In this document: positions 32,902 to 42,317 of the stretch, one piece after another
Layout of the letters: every line of letters begins with the position of its first letter
Numbering within the stretch: position 1 is the first letter of the stretch
Assembly: GCF_000234095.1 (NCBI RefSeq)
Contig: NZ_JH376798.1
Span: forward strand, 380,521 to 444,520
Origin: Centipeda infelix ATCC 43532
Lineage (GTDB): Bacteria; Bacillota; Negativicutes; Selenomonadales; Selenomonadaceae
Reading direction: 5' to 3'
Length of the DNA stretch: 64,000 nucleotides
Notes under the pieces: model-generated
What the model was told of the DNA's origin: nothing
Databases searched by the model: none
The model's input: only the letters and a program-made list of their open reading frames with translations
Translations under genes and position numbers: made by a program

Positions 32902-34008
32902 ATGCTGGAAGATCTGAAACCGATACTGAATGATCTGGGCGAGAAGCTCGATCAGATGCGCATCTCTCTGGAGATCCCCGCGAAGGAGGAGAAGATCGCC
33001 GAGCTCGAGTATAAGATGAGCGAGCCGTCCTTTTGGGACGATGCGGTGGCAGCGCAGAAGCTGAATCAGGAGCTCGCCGCGCTGAAGGGCGGCGTGGATA
33101 CCTACCGCGATCTGATGGCGAAGTACGAGGATGCCGAGACGCTCTACGAGATGGGCATCGAGGAAAGCGACCCGTCGATGGAGGGCGACATCCGCGCGGA
33201 GCTGGACCTCATCGCCGAGGGCCTTGAGACGCTCCGGCTTGAGGTGCTGCTCTCGGGCGAGTACGACGCGAACGACGCGATTCTCACGCTCCACGCGGGC
33301 GCGGGCGGCACGGAGGCGCAGGACTGGACGCAGATGCTCCTGCGGATGTACGGACGCTGGGCGGAGCGGCACGGCTTTACCGTCGATACCGCCGACCTGC
33401 AGCCGGGCGAGGAGGCGGGCGTGAAGTCCGCAACCCTCTTTATCAAGGGGCACAACGCCTACGGCTTCCTAAAGTCCGAGAAGGGGGTTCATCGCCTCGT
33501 CCGCATCTCACCGTTTGACTCGCAGGCACGGCGGCACACGTCGTTCTCTGCGTGCGATGTTATGCCGGAAATTGACGATGCTGTGGAAGTTCCCATCAAT
33601 ATGGACGATGTGCGCGTTGACTATTTCCGTGCGAGCGGTGCGGGCGGGCAGCACATCAACAAGACTTCGTCCGCTGTGCGCATGACGCATGAGCCGACGG
33701 GCATTGTCGTGCAGTGCCAGAACGAGCGGTCACAGCTGCAGAACAAGGAGCAGTGTCTCAAGATGCTCCGTGCAAAGCTGTTTGAACTGGAGCAGGAGAA
33801 GAAAGAAGAGGAGATCGCCAAACTCGAGGGCGTACAGCAGAAGATCGAGTGGGGCAGCCAGATCCGCTCCTATGTGTTCCAGCCGTATACGATGGTGAAG
33901 GACGTGCGCACGAACGCCGAGACGGGCAACGTACAGGCGGTCATGGACGGGGATATTGACCCCTTCATCCGCGCGTATCTGAACGCCAAGGCAAATCACG
34001 AGATTTAA
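32902..34008 (+). CDS. prfB: Peptide chain release factor 2 (no programmed frameshift)
   Basis: The 368-aa protein has the GGQ peptide-release loop (GAGGQHINKTSSAVRMTH) and the SPF stop-recognition motif (RISPFDSQARRHTSF). It reads UGA and UAA. The ORF is continuous from ATG 32902; around codons 22-28 (MRISLEIP) there is no CTTTGA slippery stop, so the usual +1 autoregulatory frameshift is absent. The ribosome site is AAGGAAAA. Confidence 0.95.
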   Translation: MLEDLKPILNDLGEKLDQMRISLEIPAKEEKIAELEYKMSEPSFWDDAVAAQKLNQELAALKGGVDTYRDLMAKYEDAETLYEMGIEESDPSMEGDIRAELDLIAEGLETLRLEVLLSGEYDANDAILTLHAGAGGTEAQDWTQMLLRMYGRWAERHGFTVDTADLQPGEEAGVKSATLFIKGHNAYGFLKSEKGVHRLVRISPFDSQARRHTSFSACDVMPEIDDAVEVPINMDDVRVDYFRASGAGGQHINKTSSAVRMTHEPTGIVVQCQNERSQLQNKEQCLKMLRAKLFELEQEKKEEEIAKLEGVQQKIEWGSQIRSYVFQPYTMVKDVRTNAETGNVQAVMDGDIDPFIRAYLNAKANHEI

Positions 34009-34038
34009 GAATCGCTGAACTTATCGGCGTTTCCCTAA
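34006..34038. repeat. Family D end-to-end remnant at the prfB stop
   Basis: TTAAGAATCGCTGA followed by TTATCGGCGTTTCCCTAAG looks like two family D termini facing each other with the interior lost. It includes the prfB stop codon. Confidence 0.5.
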
Positions 34039-34048
34039 GGAGTTCATC

Positions 34049-34723
34049 ATGTGGAAAGTATCTGCCGTCGTCCTCGCGATTGTCATGAGCATTGTGTGCG
34101 GCATCTTTGCGCTGCCGTATGCGGTCACGACAATGGTGACGGACGGACTGCGCGAACGCACAGGCGCGCAGGATGTGCAGCTGTCGATCATCGACAGTCC
34201 GCGCCTCGTCTTTGGTGAGATCGGCGCACTCGACGGTGTGATCCGAGAGGGGCGCATCGGCAAGGTGTTTGTGCGCGAGCTGACCGTCACGGGGACGAAC
34301 TTGCGCTTTGATATGGGGACGCTTCTCTCGAAGCAGGAGCTGATCCTCACCGGAGCGGAGCACATCGAAATGCGCGGTGTGGTGGATGCAGACGCGATCC
34401 GCGAGCTCATCACGAGTGCAGCGGACAAGTTCAGCGATGTCGCTGTCACCGTACACCCCGACAGCATCCTCGCGACGGCAAAGACGCGTGCGTTCGGGCA
34501 GACCTTCGAGGTGTCGATTGAGGGCAGCTTCATCATTGAGAGCGGCGACCTCTACTACAAGGCGCGGCGCATCAGCGCGCGCGGGATGGGGCTGAACGCC
34601 CTCAGTCTCGACGGGCTGTTCCCCGATGTGCTGGTTGCGCGTGCCGACAACGTCCCGTTTGGTCTTGCATTTGAGACCGTCGAGGAAAAGGACGACGTGG
34701 TGATCCTCACGGCGGGGAAATAA
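34049..34723 (+). CDS. DUF2993 (LmeA-like) envelope protein
   Basis: The 224-aa protein has an N-terminal signal or anchor (about residues 4-26) and a DUF2993-type repeat-beta region with alternating hydrophobics (ELILTGAEHIEMRGVVDADA). DUF2993/LmeA proteins bind phospholipids in the periplasm. It starts right after the D remnant and no partner gene is evident. Confidence 0.75.
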   Translation: MWKVSAVVLAIVMSIVCGIFALPYAVTTMVTDGLRERTGAQDVQLSIIDSPRLVFGEIGALDGVIREGRIGKVFVRELTVTGTNLRFDMGTLLSKQELILTGAEHIEMRGVVDADAIRELITSAADKFSDVAVTVHPDSILATAKTRAFGQTFEVSIEGSFIIESGDLYYKARRISARGMGLNALSLDGLFPDVLVARADNVPFGLAFETVEEKDDVVILTAGK

Positions 34724-34752
34724 TAAGACTCGTATGCTGAAATAGCTTATAC

Positions 34753-35038
34753 TGTGCGTGCTCCTCGCAGAACCCTCGTTGCGCAAGCGGTCGGGCACTT
34801 ATCTGTCTAAATACCTGCGGATTCCAAACGCGCTTCGCTTGAACGGTTAAAATCCGCAGGGGACAGAACGTGAGCGGTCAACGTCAACCAATCACACGTC
34901 GCTAACGCTCGTGTTCTTGGGACGTTTTCCCATACGACCTGTTTCCCAATCAGCTGCGTCCTGGGGACTTGCTTCTTGGACAGGTCAGCACCTCTCTTCC
35001 GCTTGCTTCACTAGGGTTTGCTACGGAGCATCGCACAG
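34753..35038. repeat. Family A fold-back repeat, copy A4, with a family C insert
   Basis: The ends CTGTGCGTGCTCC and GGAGCATCGCACAG are inverted repeats. The copy is about 115 bp longer than others because a family C segment (about 34871-34989) interrupts it after CAGAACGTG. It fills the gap before the DUF5693 gene. Confidence 0.82.
34871..34989. repeat. Family C repeat, copy C2 (nested in A4)
   Basis: It runs from GCGGTCAACGTCAACCAATC to CTTGGACAGGTCAG and matches C1 and, inverted, C3. Confidence 0.75.
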
Positions 35039-35112
35039 CAAAAGTTCCTTTCATTCACAACACGATCCCGACCGATTCGTATCAAGGATAGCGGTTGGAT
35101 AAGGAATCATAC

Positions 35113-37164
35113 ATGAAGAAATTTCACTATCATCCGATTCTGCTCGCGGCAATCCTCATCGGATTCATCGCGAGCCTCCTCATCGGGATGGAACGTCATG
35201 CCGTCGAGGAGAAGTCCCGCACGGTGGAACTCGCCATCGACTACGAGGGGCTGTTGGAACTCGCCGCACGCGAGGGACTGCCTGCTGAGCAGGTGCTCGC
35301 CCGCGCGAAGGAGGCGGGGATTACCTCGCTCGCCGTCTACGAGACGACCTTTGAAAAATTCAACAAAAACGGCAAGGCAAACGCCGTCCAGGGCGCGGAT
35401 CTCCTCGCCGCCTATCACACGGGCACACTCACCGATCCGCGCTGGCGTACATTGGTAGAGGAAGGCAAGATCGTCGGCACAGAGATCTACGTCGTCTCGC
35501 ATGACCCCGTGACCTATGCCGAGCTGAAGGAGGATCTCTTCCGCCGCTTTGGACCGACGCGTGTCACCGTGTATACGGTCGGCACGGACGAGGTCCTCGC
35601 GGTCAAGGATTACTACGAGGCGTTTGAGAAGCGCAACATCGGGCTGCCGTCTGACGAGATGCGTGCTGTCAATGCAGCGGGCTTCGACGTGCTCGCACGT
35701 CCTTCGAACTATCACGACTGCACGCCCGAGGATGTGCATGCCGTGTTCTCCCGCATGGATGGCATCGCGGTGTCGGACATTGTATTCTCGGGACAGGAGA
35801 CGCTCGGCGCACCGAAGGCACTCCAGGCGACGATCGACGAGATGAACGCGCGTCGTCTCCCGCTTGGGCTGATCGAGGGTGTGACCCAGCTGCAGTTTTA
35901 CCGTCAGCAGGGCATGGACGAGATCGCGAAGGGCGTTGGCTACGACCGCGTTGCGCGTCTTTACTCCATCCCGAAGGACGAACTGAAAAAGCTCAAGATC
36001 GATGCCGCTGTCGAGCGTTGGGTGACAACGGACGAGGAGCGGAACATCCGCATCAACCTCCTGCGCATCTACGAGGAGCCCGCGCCCGGGATGAGCCTCC
36101 TTGAGACGAATATGAAGTACTTCGCAGACACACGTGCCGCGCTTGAGGCGCATGGCTTCACCATCGGGCGGGCGGGTATGTTTGCCTCCTACGCGCCGCC
36201 CTCCATCCTGCGCGCACTTGTCATCATGGGCGTTGCGGCGGCGGGCGTGCTCTACCTCTCACTCATCATCCCTGCGCTGAACCGACGGAGAAAGGCGGTT
36301 CTGCTCCTCTTTGTCGTGGCGGCACTCATCACGATGATGCCGATCCTGATCGGCGCGGGCAGCAAGGTGCGTGTTGTCGCGGCACTTGCGAGCGCAAACC
36401 TCTTTCCGACGCTCGCCATCGTCGCACTGCTCGATCTCCTGCGCGGACGGCGGTTCCAGAAAAATGCGCCGACGTGGCGCGTCCTCGTCGCCGGGCTGGT
36501 ACTGCTCGGCATCACAAGTTCGCTCTCCATGATTGGTGCATCCTATCTCTCGGGAGCACTCACGGATACGCGTTATCTCCTTGAGTTCGACATTTTCCGT
36601 GGGATCAAGCTCACGTTTGTCCTGCCGATGCTCCTTGTCGCTGTCGCATTCATGCAGCGGTTCGACATTTTTGATGGGCAGTTCGATGCCTCGGCGGGCG
36701 TGCTCGGGCAGCTGCGGGAGATCATGGCGACCCCCGTGCGCGTTGGCTCGCTCCTCGGCGGACTCGTGCTGATCGGCGCACTCGTTGTGCTCGTTCTGCG
36801 GAGCGGGCACACCTCGGGGATGCCCGTGCCCGGCATCGAGCTCAAGATGCGTGCAGCACTGGAGCAGCTCTTTTACGCGCGTCCGCGCACGAAGGAATTC
36901 ATGATCGGACACCCCGCCTTCCTGCTTGCGTTCTATGGGGCGGCGCGGCGGTGGCGGACGTGGATCATCTTCGGGCTCGTGCTTGCCGCGACCATCGGAC
37001 AGGGGTCGATGGTCGAGACCTTTGCACATATGAGAACTCCTGTGGAAATGTCGCTTGTGCGCGGCATCGGCGGGGTTTGCTTCGGCGGCGCAATCGGCGC
37101 CGTGCTCGTGGCACTTGTCGCGGCATGGAATCATCTCTTGGAGCGCGTGAAAAGGGAAGGATAG
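35113..37164 (+). CDS. DUF5693 multipass membrane protein
   Basis: The start is ATG 35113 (MKKFHYHPI) after ATAAGGAA; the upstream TTG is less likely. The 683-aa protein has one N-terminal helix, a large soluble domain (about residues 40-365) and about seven C-terminal helices. It resembles DUF5693 proteins, which are usually encoded next to csaB, as here. I infer a role in cell-wall polymer modification or export. Function not established. Confidence 0.8.
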   Translation: MKKFHYHPILLAAILIGFIASLLIGMERHAVEEKSRTVELAIDYEGLLELAAREGLPAEQVLARAKEAGITSLAVYETTFEKFNKNGKANAVQGADLLAAYHTGTLTDPRWRTLVEEGKIVGTEIYVVSHDPVTYAELKEDLFRRFGPTRVTVYTVGTDEVLAVKDYYEAFEKRNIGLPSDEMRAVNAAGFDVLARPSNYHDCTPEDVHAVFSRMDGIAVSDIVFSGQETLGAPKALQATIDEMNARRLPLGLIEGVTQLQFYRQQGMDEIAKGVGYDRVARLYSIPKDELKKLKIDAAVERWVTTDEERNIRINLLRIYEEPAPGMSLLETNMKYFADTRAALEAHGFTIGRAGMFASYAPPSILRALVIMGVAAAGVLYLSLIIPALNRRRKAVLLLFVVAALITMMPILIGAGSKVRVVAALASANLFPTLAIVALLDLLRGRRFQKNAPTWRVLVAGLVLLGITSSLSMIGASYLSGALTDTRYLLEFDIFRGIKLTFVLPMLLVAVAFMQRFDIFDGQFDASAGVLGQLREIMATPVRVGSLLGGLVLIGALVVLVLRSGHTSGMPVPGIELKMRAALEQLFYARPRTKEFMIGHPAFLLAFYGAARRWRTWIIFGLVLAATIGQGSMVETFAHMRTPVEMSLVRGIGGVCFGGAIGAVLVALVAAWNHLLERVKREG

Positions 37165-37169
37165 CGTTT

Positions 37170-37341
37170 TCATGCGTGCTCTTCGCGAACGCTTAGTTGC
37201 GCAAGTGATCGCGTGCTTATTTGCCTAAATACCGGCGCACTTCTTAAACGCGCTTCGCTTGAACGAAAGAAGTACGCCGGGGGCATAACGTGCCCTCTCT
37301 TCCGCTCGCTCCACTAGGGTTTGCTACGGAGTACTGCATGG
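37170..37341. repeat. Family A fold-back repeat, copy A5
   Basis: The ends CATGCGTGCTC and GGAGTACTGCATGG are complementary. The internal stem is CCGGCG...CGCCGG, different from CCTGCGG...CCGCAGG in the other copies but still paired, so the stem is conserved rather than the bases. Confidence 0.85.
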
Positions 37342-37359
37342 CTGCGATTACGGCGGAAC

Positions 37360-37424
37360 AAAAGCCTCCCCCGTGCGACACGGGGGAGGTGGCGAACATA
37401 GTGAGCCGGTGGGGGCGCTTTGAG
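37360..37424. repeat. Family B repeat, copy B7
   Basis: AAAGCCTCCCCCGTGCGACA through GTGAGCCGGTGGGGGCGC, between A5 and C3. Confidence 0.7.
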
Positions 37425-37442
37425 CGGCAGAGCATTTCTGTC

Positions 37443-37640
37443 GTGAGAAAGCGGCATGGGGTACTGGCGCCCCTATCGCCTCGCGTTGCTCGGCACTTAC
37501 TGACCTGTCCGAGAAGCAAGCCTGAAGGGCGCAGCTGAGCGGGTAACAGGTCGTATGGGAAAACCTCCCAAGAACACAAGCCGAAAGGCGAAGTGTGATT
37601 GGAAGAGGTTGACCGCTCCCCCGTTGCGAACGGGGGAAGC
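37443..37640. repeat. Family C repeat, copy C3 (inverted)
   Basis: It is the inverse of C1 with fairly high similarity: TGACCTGTCCGAGAAGCAAG, then ACAGGTCGTATGGGAAAAC, ending near CGAACGGGGGAAGC. The region 37165-37676 is almost wholly repeat (A5, B7, C3). Confidence 0.75.
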
Positions 37641-37676
37641 AATCATAGGAATGGGAAACGGAGGGCATTTCACCCG

Positions 37677-38774
37677 ATGAAGCGGATCGTTGTATCGGGG
37701 TACTACGGCGCGAAGAACGCAGGCGACGAAGCCATGCTTGCGGCGATGCTCGAGGTACTCGCGGATTTGGACCCGGAACTTCATATCACCGTCATTAGTG
37801 CCGACCCCGCCGACACCGAACGCCGACACGGTGTGCACGCCGTCGGTTCCTTTGACGTGGGCGGCATCCTCGGGACACTGCGCCGCACCGACCTTCTCAT
37901 CAGCGGCGGCGGCAGCCTCCTCCAGAACGTCACGAGCCGCCGCAGCCTCTACTACTACATGGGCATCATCCTGCTCGCGCTCATGCTCGGCAAAAAGGTC
38001 ATGCTGTATGCGCAGGGCATCGGTCCCGTTACGGGGCGTTTTGCCTGCCGCTGTATGCGCTGGCTTGGCAACCGCGTCTCCCTTATCACCGTGCGTGACG
38101 AGGGCTCGATGGCGGAGCTGCGCCGGCTCGGCATCACACGTCCGCCGATGGAGTGCACGGCAGACCCCGTGCTCGGCATTCATCCCGTCGGACGGGATGC
38201 GGGGCGCACCATCCTCAGCCGCTATGGAGCGGACGGTGCAAAGCCCGTCGTCGGCATCTCCGTGCGCGACTGGCAGGGTTGGCAGCACTACAAGGAAATC
38301 CTTGCCGAGATCAGCGATGCCATTGTGCGCGAACTGGACGCGCGCGTCGTCTTCCTCCCCATGCAGTATCCCGAGGACGTGCGCACGGCAAAGACCGTCG
38401 CCGCATGGACGCGCGAGGAGTGCACCGTTCTCGCGGACGAGTACAGCACGAGCGAACTGCTCTCCCTCGTCGCGAACATGGATCTGATGATCGGTGTACG
38501 CCTGCACGCCCTGATCTTCGCGGGGGTCATGGGCGTGCCCATGATCGGCATCTCGTATGACCCGAAGGTCGACCGCTTCCTGCGCTCCATTGGTGAGAAG
38601 CCCGTCAATGACCTGCAGGATATCACCACCGCGAGCGTCCTCAAGGAGGTGCGCCGCAAATGGGGTGCACGTCACGAATTCACGATGGCAAACGCCGACC
38701 TCCTCGCGCAGATGCGCACCCTCGCCGCACGCAACGCAGAGCTTGCAATGGGGCTTGTGCGGGGAAAATCTTGA
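37677..38774 (+). CDS. csaB: Polysaccharide pyruvyl transferase CsaB
   Basis: The start is the ATG at 37677 (MKRIVVSGYYGAKNAGDEA); upstream in-frame codons read into repeat C3. The 365-aa protein carries the family's N-terminal nucleotide-sugar region and GVRLHALIFAGVMGVPMIGISYDPKV. CsaB pyruvylates a wall polymer so that SLH-domain proteins can bind. In Negativicutes, SLH-domain outer-membrane proteins tether the outer membrane to the wall. Confidence 0.92.
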   Translation: MKRIVVSGYYGAKNAGDEAMLAAMLEVLADLDPELHITVISADPADTERRHGVHAVGSFDVGGILGTLRRTDLLISGGGSLLQNVTSRRSLYYYMGIILLALMLGKKVMLYAQGIGPVTGRFACRCMRWLGNRVSLITVRDEGSMAELRRLGITRPPMECTADPVLGIHPVGRDAGRTILSRYGADGAKPVVGISVRDWQGWQHYKEILAEISDAIVRELDARVVFLPMQYPEDVRTAKTVAAWTREECTVLADEYSTSELLSLVANMDLMIGVRLHALIFAGVMGVPMIGISYDPKVDRFLRSIGEKPVNDLQDITTASVLKEVRRKWGARHEFTMANADLLAQMRTLAARNAELAMGLVRGKS

Positions 38775-38786
38775 TGATGACGTGGC

Positions 38787-38808
38787 TGGATTTATCAGTG
38801 CCTCCTAA
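38787..38808. repeat. Family D solitary end after csaB
   Basis: GGATTTATCAGTGCCTCCTAA matches one terminal repeat of D (TTTATCAG...TCCC) 12 nt after the csaB stop. Confidence 0.45.
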
Positions 38809-38813
38809 AATTC

Positions 38814-38851
38814 AAAAGCCGAATTCGCTCTTGTGAACGAATTCGGCTTTT
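38814..38851. terminator. Bidirectional terminator between csaB and the phosphonate cluster
   Basis: A 14-bp stem (38814-38827 with 38838-38851), 10-nt loop, with A and T runs at both ends. It serves csaB rightward and aepY leftward. Confidence 0.88.
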
Positions 38852-38873
38852 CGTGTATTTGTCAATGGCTGTG

Positions 38874-39989
38874 TTATCCGTGCAGGGTGCGCATCAATGC
38901 CTCTTTATTCTCAAGCGGCGTGGTGGTCGGCCGCCCAAGATCCGCACGTGAGCCGATGGCGGTGCGTACCTCAAGGAAGGTAAGTGTATCGGTATCGTGC
39001 AGATGTGCGAGGGTGCGCGAGAGCTCCTCCGCCGTTTCTGCCGTCGGCAGAACATGGTAGCCGACGTTTGCGGCGACGGCGGGGAGGTTGACGCTGCCCG
39101 CTGCCGTCGGTGCGCCGCCGACGCTCTCATGCGCCTCGTTGTTGAGGAGGATGTGCACGAGGTTCTTTGGGGCGGCTGCACCGATGGTCGTGAGTGCGCC
39201 CATGTGCATGAGTGCCGCACCGTCACCGTCGAGGATCACCACACGCCGCTGCGGGCGGTGGAGGGCGATGCCGAGTGCAAGTGCGGAGGCGTGCCCCATC
39301 GAGCCGACGGTGAGGAAGTCATGTGCGTGATCCTCGCCGCGAGCCTCGCGCAGCTCGAACAGCTCGCGTCCCGTCTTGCCCGTGGTCGCGACGATGACGG
39401 CATCTCCTGCCGCATCGAGAATGTGTGCGATTGCGTCCTCGCGGCGCAGCGCGTAGACGTTCGTATACTTTCGTTTCGGATATGTGAGCGCACCGTCGCG
39501 CACGAGGAGGGCGCACTGTCCACCGCGTTCAAGGTGGGGACGGATTTCTTTCATCCAAGCCGCAGCCTCGATGGGGGTGCTTTCACGCGTCAGCACCATT
39601 GTTTTCACGCCCATTGTTTCAAGGAGAGGGAGTGTGAGCCGTCCCTGTACGAGGTGCTGCGGCTCGTCGTGCAGATCCGGCTCGCCGCGCCAGCCGATGA
39701 CGAAGATACACGGGATGCCGTAGACCTCACTGTGCAGCAGGGAGAGCAGCGGGTTGACGATGTTGCCGAGCCCGCTGTTCTGGAGGTATACGAGCGGCGT
39801 CTTACCCGTCGCGAGGTGATAACCCGCCGCGAGTGCCGCCGCGCTGCCCTCGTTCACTGCAATGACGTGTGTGGCACTGTGCGCGCCGTACGTATCCATG
39901 AGATAGTCGACGAGCGGGCGCAGCTTCGAGTCGGGGACGCCCGTGAAGAACTCTGTGCCGAGGGCTGAAATTAGTTCATTTACGTTCAT
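38874..39989 (-). CDS. aepY: Phosphonopyruvate decarboxylase
   Basis: The 371-aa ThDP enzyme has an N-terminal pyrimidine-binding domain with the catalytic Glu region (VIAVNEGSAAALAAGY) and a C-terminal diphosphate domain with the GDGAALMHMGAL motif followed by Asn in LLNNEAHES. It converts phosphonopyruvate to phosphonoacetaldehyde, the irreversible step that pulls PEP mutase forward. It is the last gene of the leftward cluster, separated from the sixth paralogue by a B repeat. Confidence 0.92.
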   Translation of the reverse strand: MNVNELISALGTEFFTGVPDSKLRPLVDYLMDTYGAHSATHVIAVNEGSAAALAAGYHLATGKTPLVYLQNSGLGNIVNPLLSLLHSEVYGIPCIFVIGWRGEPDLHDEPQHLVQGRLTLPLLETMGVKTMVLTRESTPIEAAAWMKEIRPHLERGGQCALLVRDGALTYPKRKYTNVYALRREDAIAHILDAAGDAVIVATTGKTGRELFELREARGEDHAHDFLTVGSMGHASALALGIALHRPQRRVVILDGDGAALMHMGALTTIGAAAPKNLVHILLNNEAHESVGGAPTAAGSVNLPAVAANVGYHVLPTAETAEELSRTLAHLHDTDTLTFLEVRTAIGSRADLGRPTTTPLENKEALMRTLHG

Positions 39990-40026
39990 AGAAGCTCCTT
40001 GCTCTTATCCATTATATGTGCCCATA

Positions 40027-40083
40027 CGTCCAAAGCGCCCCCACCGTCGCCACCTCCCCGCTGCGGCAGGGGAGGCTTTGGGA
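40027..40083. repeat. Family B repeat, copy B8
   Basis: CAAAGCGCCCCCACCGTCGC through GCAGGGGAGGCTTTGG, between aepY and the neighbouring paralogue. Confidence 0.6.
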
Positions 40084-40093
40084 GCCTTGCATC

Positions 40094-42247
40094 CTACTCC
40101 TTCCCAAACCACTGCGGACGCGCCGCGCGCATCGCGGGCCAGAACTCGCCGTTGTTTGCAATCGTACGTACGATTTCGCGTGCACGCGGGTAGAAGAACG
40201 CACGCAGTTCGGGGCTGTCCAGTTCATAGCCCTCCTCGAGCTCGTGGGCGCGGGGATAGATCGCGGCCGCTGCTCCCGCGAAGTCGACCGTTCCATCCTC
40301 GTCGACAACCTCCCGCGTCTCAACGCGCAGGGTGTAGTCATGCGTACGCAGGGCGAGCTTGCACGTTTGTCCCGGATAGATGGATATGCTCGGTACGGCG
40401 TCGCGTGCAGTGCCGCCAAAGACAGCGGGGAGATTGCCGTCAATATCAGCGGCGACAGGGAAGCCCGTGAGCGCACCGAGGGTCGCATAGATATCCGCAA
40501 TGCTTGTCAGCTCGTCCGCAGTCACTCCCTGCGGGATGCCCGCGCCGCGCATCATCCAGGCGGTACGCGCCGAGTCCTCGCCGATGACATCGATCACACC
40601 GCCCTTCGGCGCGGAGAACACCGAGTTCCCATGGTCGGAGTAGAGGCTTACAATGTATTCGTCTGCGGTGAAATGCTCCTCGATATAGGAGAGGAGATAT
40701 CCGATGTTGCGGTCGACGTGGCGCAGGCTCTGCCAGAACTGCTCCTGATAGATTGTGAGACGCGGCAGACGGACGCTCGCGATGCGCTCGTCCAGTTCGA
40801 AGAGGCGGTCGGAGAGCGGCAGATGCGTCTCCACGCGCGGCAGAAATTTGAGCCCCTTTGCATTCCACGGGTGTACATCGGAGATGTGCAGAAAGAGAAA
40901 CTGATCCGCCTCATCGAGTGCCTCGATCTGCATGATCGCACGGTCAACCGCCTCTGCCGAAGGCTGCTTCCACGAGGTCACATTCAGCATATCATAGCCG
41001 CGCATCGCCCCACAGTAGACACTGTCGCTCGTCGCCATCGGCGCGGCGGCGTAGTAGCCGAGATCCAACATACACTCCGAGAGTGTTCGGATCGCAGGGG
41101 ACATCCCATGGCTGTTGCGCTCGTTAAAGACCTGCGTGTGATGGGGCCAGCGGCCCGTCTCGATGACGGGCAGGGCGGGAAAGGTGCACTCCGAGGTGGA
41201 GAAATGTTGATCGAAGATCGTCCCGCGTGCGAAGAAGCGTGCGATGTTCGGCATACATTCCGGGAAGCGCGTGCGTGCCACATTCCACGACAGCCCGTCC
41301 ACGAGGATGTTCAGTACGAGCTTGCGCCGCAGAGGGCTGTGGCCGAGACGAATTGGTGTGCCGACCGCATAGGGGGCGTCGCTCGTCGGTGTGAGTGTGG
41401 TTGTTTCCGCAAGGCGGAAATGGCTGAACGCCCATTTGCCAAGGTATGCGGCGGCGGGTGCCGTATACTCGCTTGTAAAGCGCAGCTCCTGCAGGTGCTC
41501 CGTCCCCGCAACGGGGAGGACGACCTCCGCGCCTGCGGGCACGTCAATGCGTACCGCGCCGCGCACCTCCTGTGCGCGTTGGAGTTGGAACGGGAAATCG
41601 CGCTGCATTCGGTCCACGAACATCTCTGTATGCCGTACCTGCTCAATGAGTGCACTCTTGTCCGAGAGAAAACCGCCCTCGACATAGGCACCGACCCAGT
41701 GTCGTGCACGGCCTTCGGGCGGGGGCAGCGGGAGGTACTCGCCGACAAAGGCATCGGGGATGAATTGGAGGTCATTTCCCGCCGTGAGGATCGCCCGTGT
41801 CTGGACCATCGGTGCACCCATGCCAAGCCCCACTGCGGCAGAGAGACGGCTGAGCCCCTCCGTGCCGCCGCGCTGCAGGAGGTCTGTGGGAATCTCGGGA
41901 GCGAGGTACAGCCCGTAGGCGTAGCCATGCATTGCGAGGGCATCGACGGGGCGATCCAGTTGTGCATAGATCGCTGCGAGGAGTTTCCAGATCTCGTAGT
42001 TCACGGGACGGCGGGCATAGGCACGTTCCGCGCATACGCACGCCGCCTCTGTCTCTGCGTGATGCAGGAGATAGTACGCCGCGAAGATATCCGCACGCTC
42101 GCTCTCGGGCGCAGCCGCCCGATAGGCGGCAAGTACGGCGAGGAAGTCGTCGTCAAACGCACGTCGCTCCGCACGCGCCAAGAGATCGTAAAAGAGTGCG
42201 GAGGAATGCGTGTCATTGCACCAGAATACCGCGAAATCGTCCTGCAT
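40094..42247 (-). CDS. Alkaline-phosphatase-superfamily hydrolase/transferase with TPR-like N-terminus, paralogue 1
   Basis: The start at 42247 (MQDDFAVFW) aligns with the other five paralogues; an upstream ATG at 42280 with a GGGGGTGA ribosome site is a real alternative. The 717-aa protein has a helical TPR-like region (about residues 45-120), a beta-rich middle (about 190-310) and an alkaline-phosphatase/sulfatase-type core. The core shows metal Asp317 in LVDGLSW, candidate nucleophile Thr355 in TFPALPVIETG, HISDVHPW and YSDHG. There is no signal peptide or membrane helix, so it is probably cytoplasmic. Substrate unknown; context suggests phosphonate-containing molecules. Confidence 0.8.
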   Translation of the reverse strand: MQDDFAVFWCNDTHSSALFYDLLARAERRAFDDDFLAVLAAYRAAAPESERADIFAAYYLLHHAETEAACVCAERAYARRPVNYEIWKLLAAIYAQLDRPVDALAMHGYAYGLYLAPEIPTDLLQRGGTEGLSRLSAAVGLGMGAPMVQTRAILTAGNDLQFIPDAFVGEYLPLPPPEGRARHWVGAYVEGGFLSDKSALIEQVRHTEMFVDRMQRDFPFQLQRAQEVRGAVRIDVPAGAEVVLPVAGTEHLQELRFTSEYTAPAAAYLGKWAFSHFRLAETTTLTPTSDAPYAVGTPIRLGHSPLRRKLVLNILVDGLSWNVARTRFPECMPNIARFFARGTIFDQHFSTSECTFPALPVIETGRWPHHTQVFNERNSHGMSPAIRTLSECMLDLGYYAAAPMATSDSVYCGAMRGYDMLNVTSWKQPSAEAVDRAIMQIEALDEADQFLFLHISDVHPWNAKGLKFLPRVETHLPLSDRLFELDERIASVRLPRLTIYQEQFWQSLRHVDRNIGYLLSYIEEHFTADEYIVSLYSDHGNSVFSAPKGGVIDVIGEDSARTAWMMRGAGIPQGVTADELTSIADIYATLGALTGFPVAADIDGNLPAVFGGTARDAVPSISIYPGQTCKLALRTHDYTLRVETREVVDEDGTVDFAGAAAAIYPRAHELEEGYELDSPELRAFFYPRAREIVRTIANNGEFWPAMRAARPQWFGKE

Positions 42248-42317
42248 TGTGAGATTCACTCCCTCGTTTCGGTGTTCCATCAGCGTTTCACCCCCTCCGC
42301 ATCGACATAACGGGACG

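Noticed and set aside
3650..37650. Repeat families A-D as CRISPR arrays or IS elements
   Set aside because: No regular short repeats with unique spacers, and no transposase ORF in or beside any copy.
40016..42310. 764-codon plus-strand ORF opposite paralogue 1
   Set aside because: Shadow ORF; similar antisense ORFs occur opposite the other paralogues for the same codon-usage reason.
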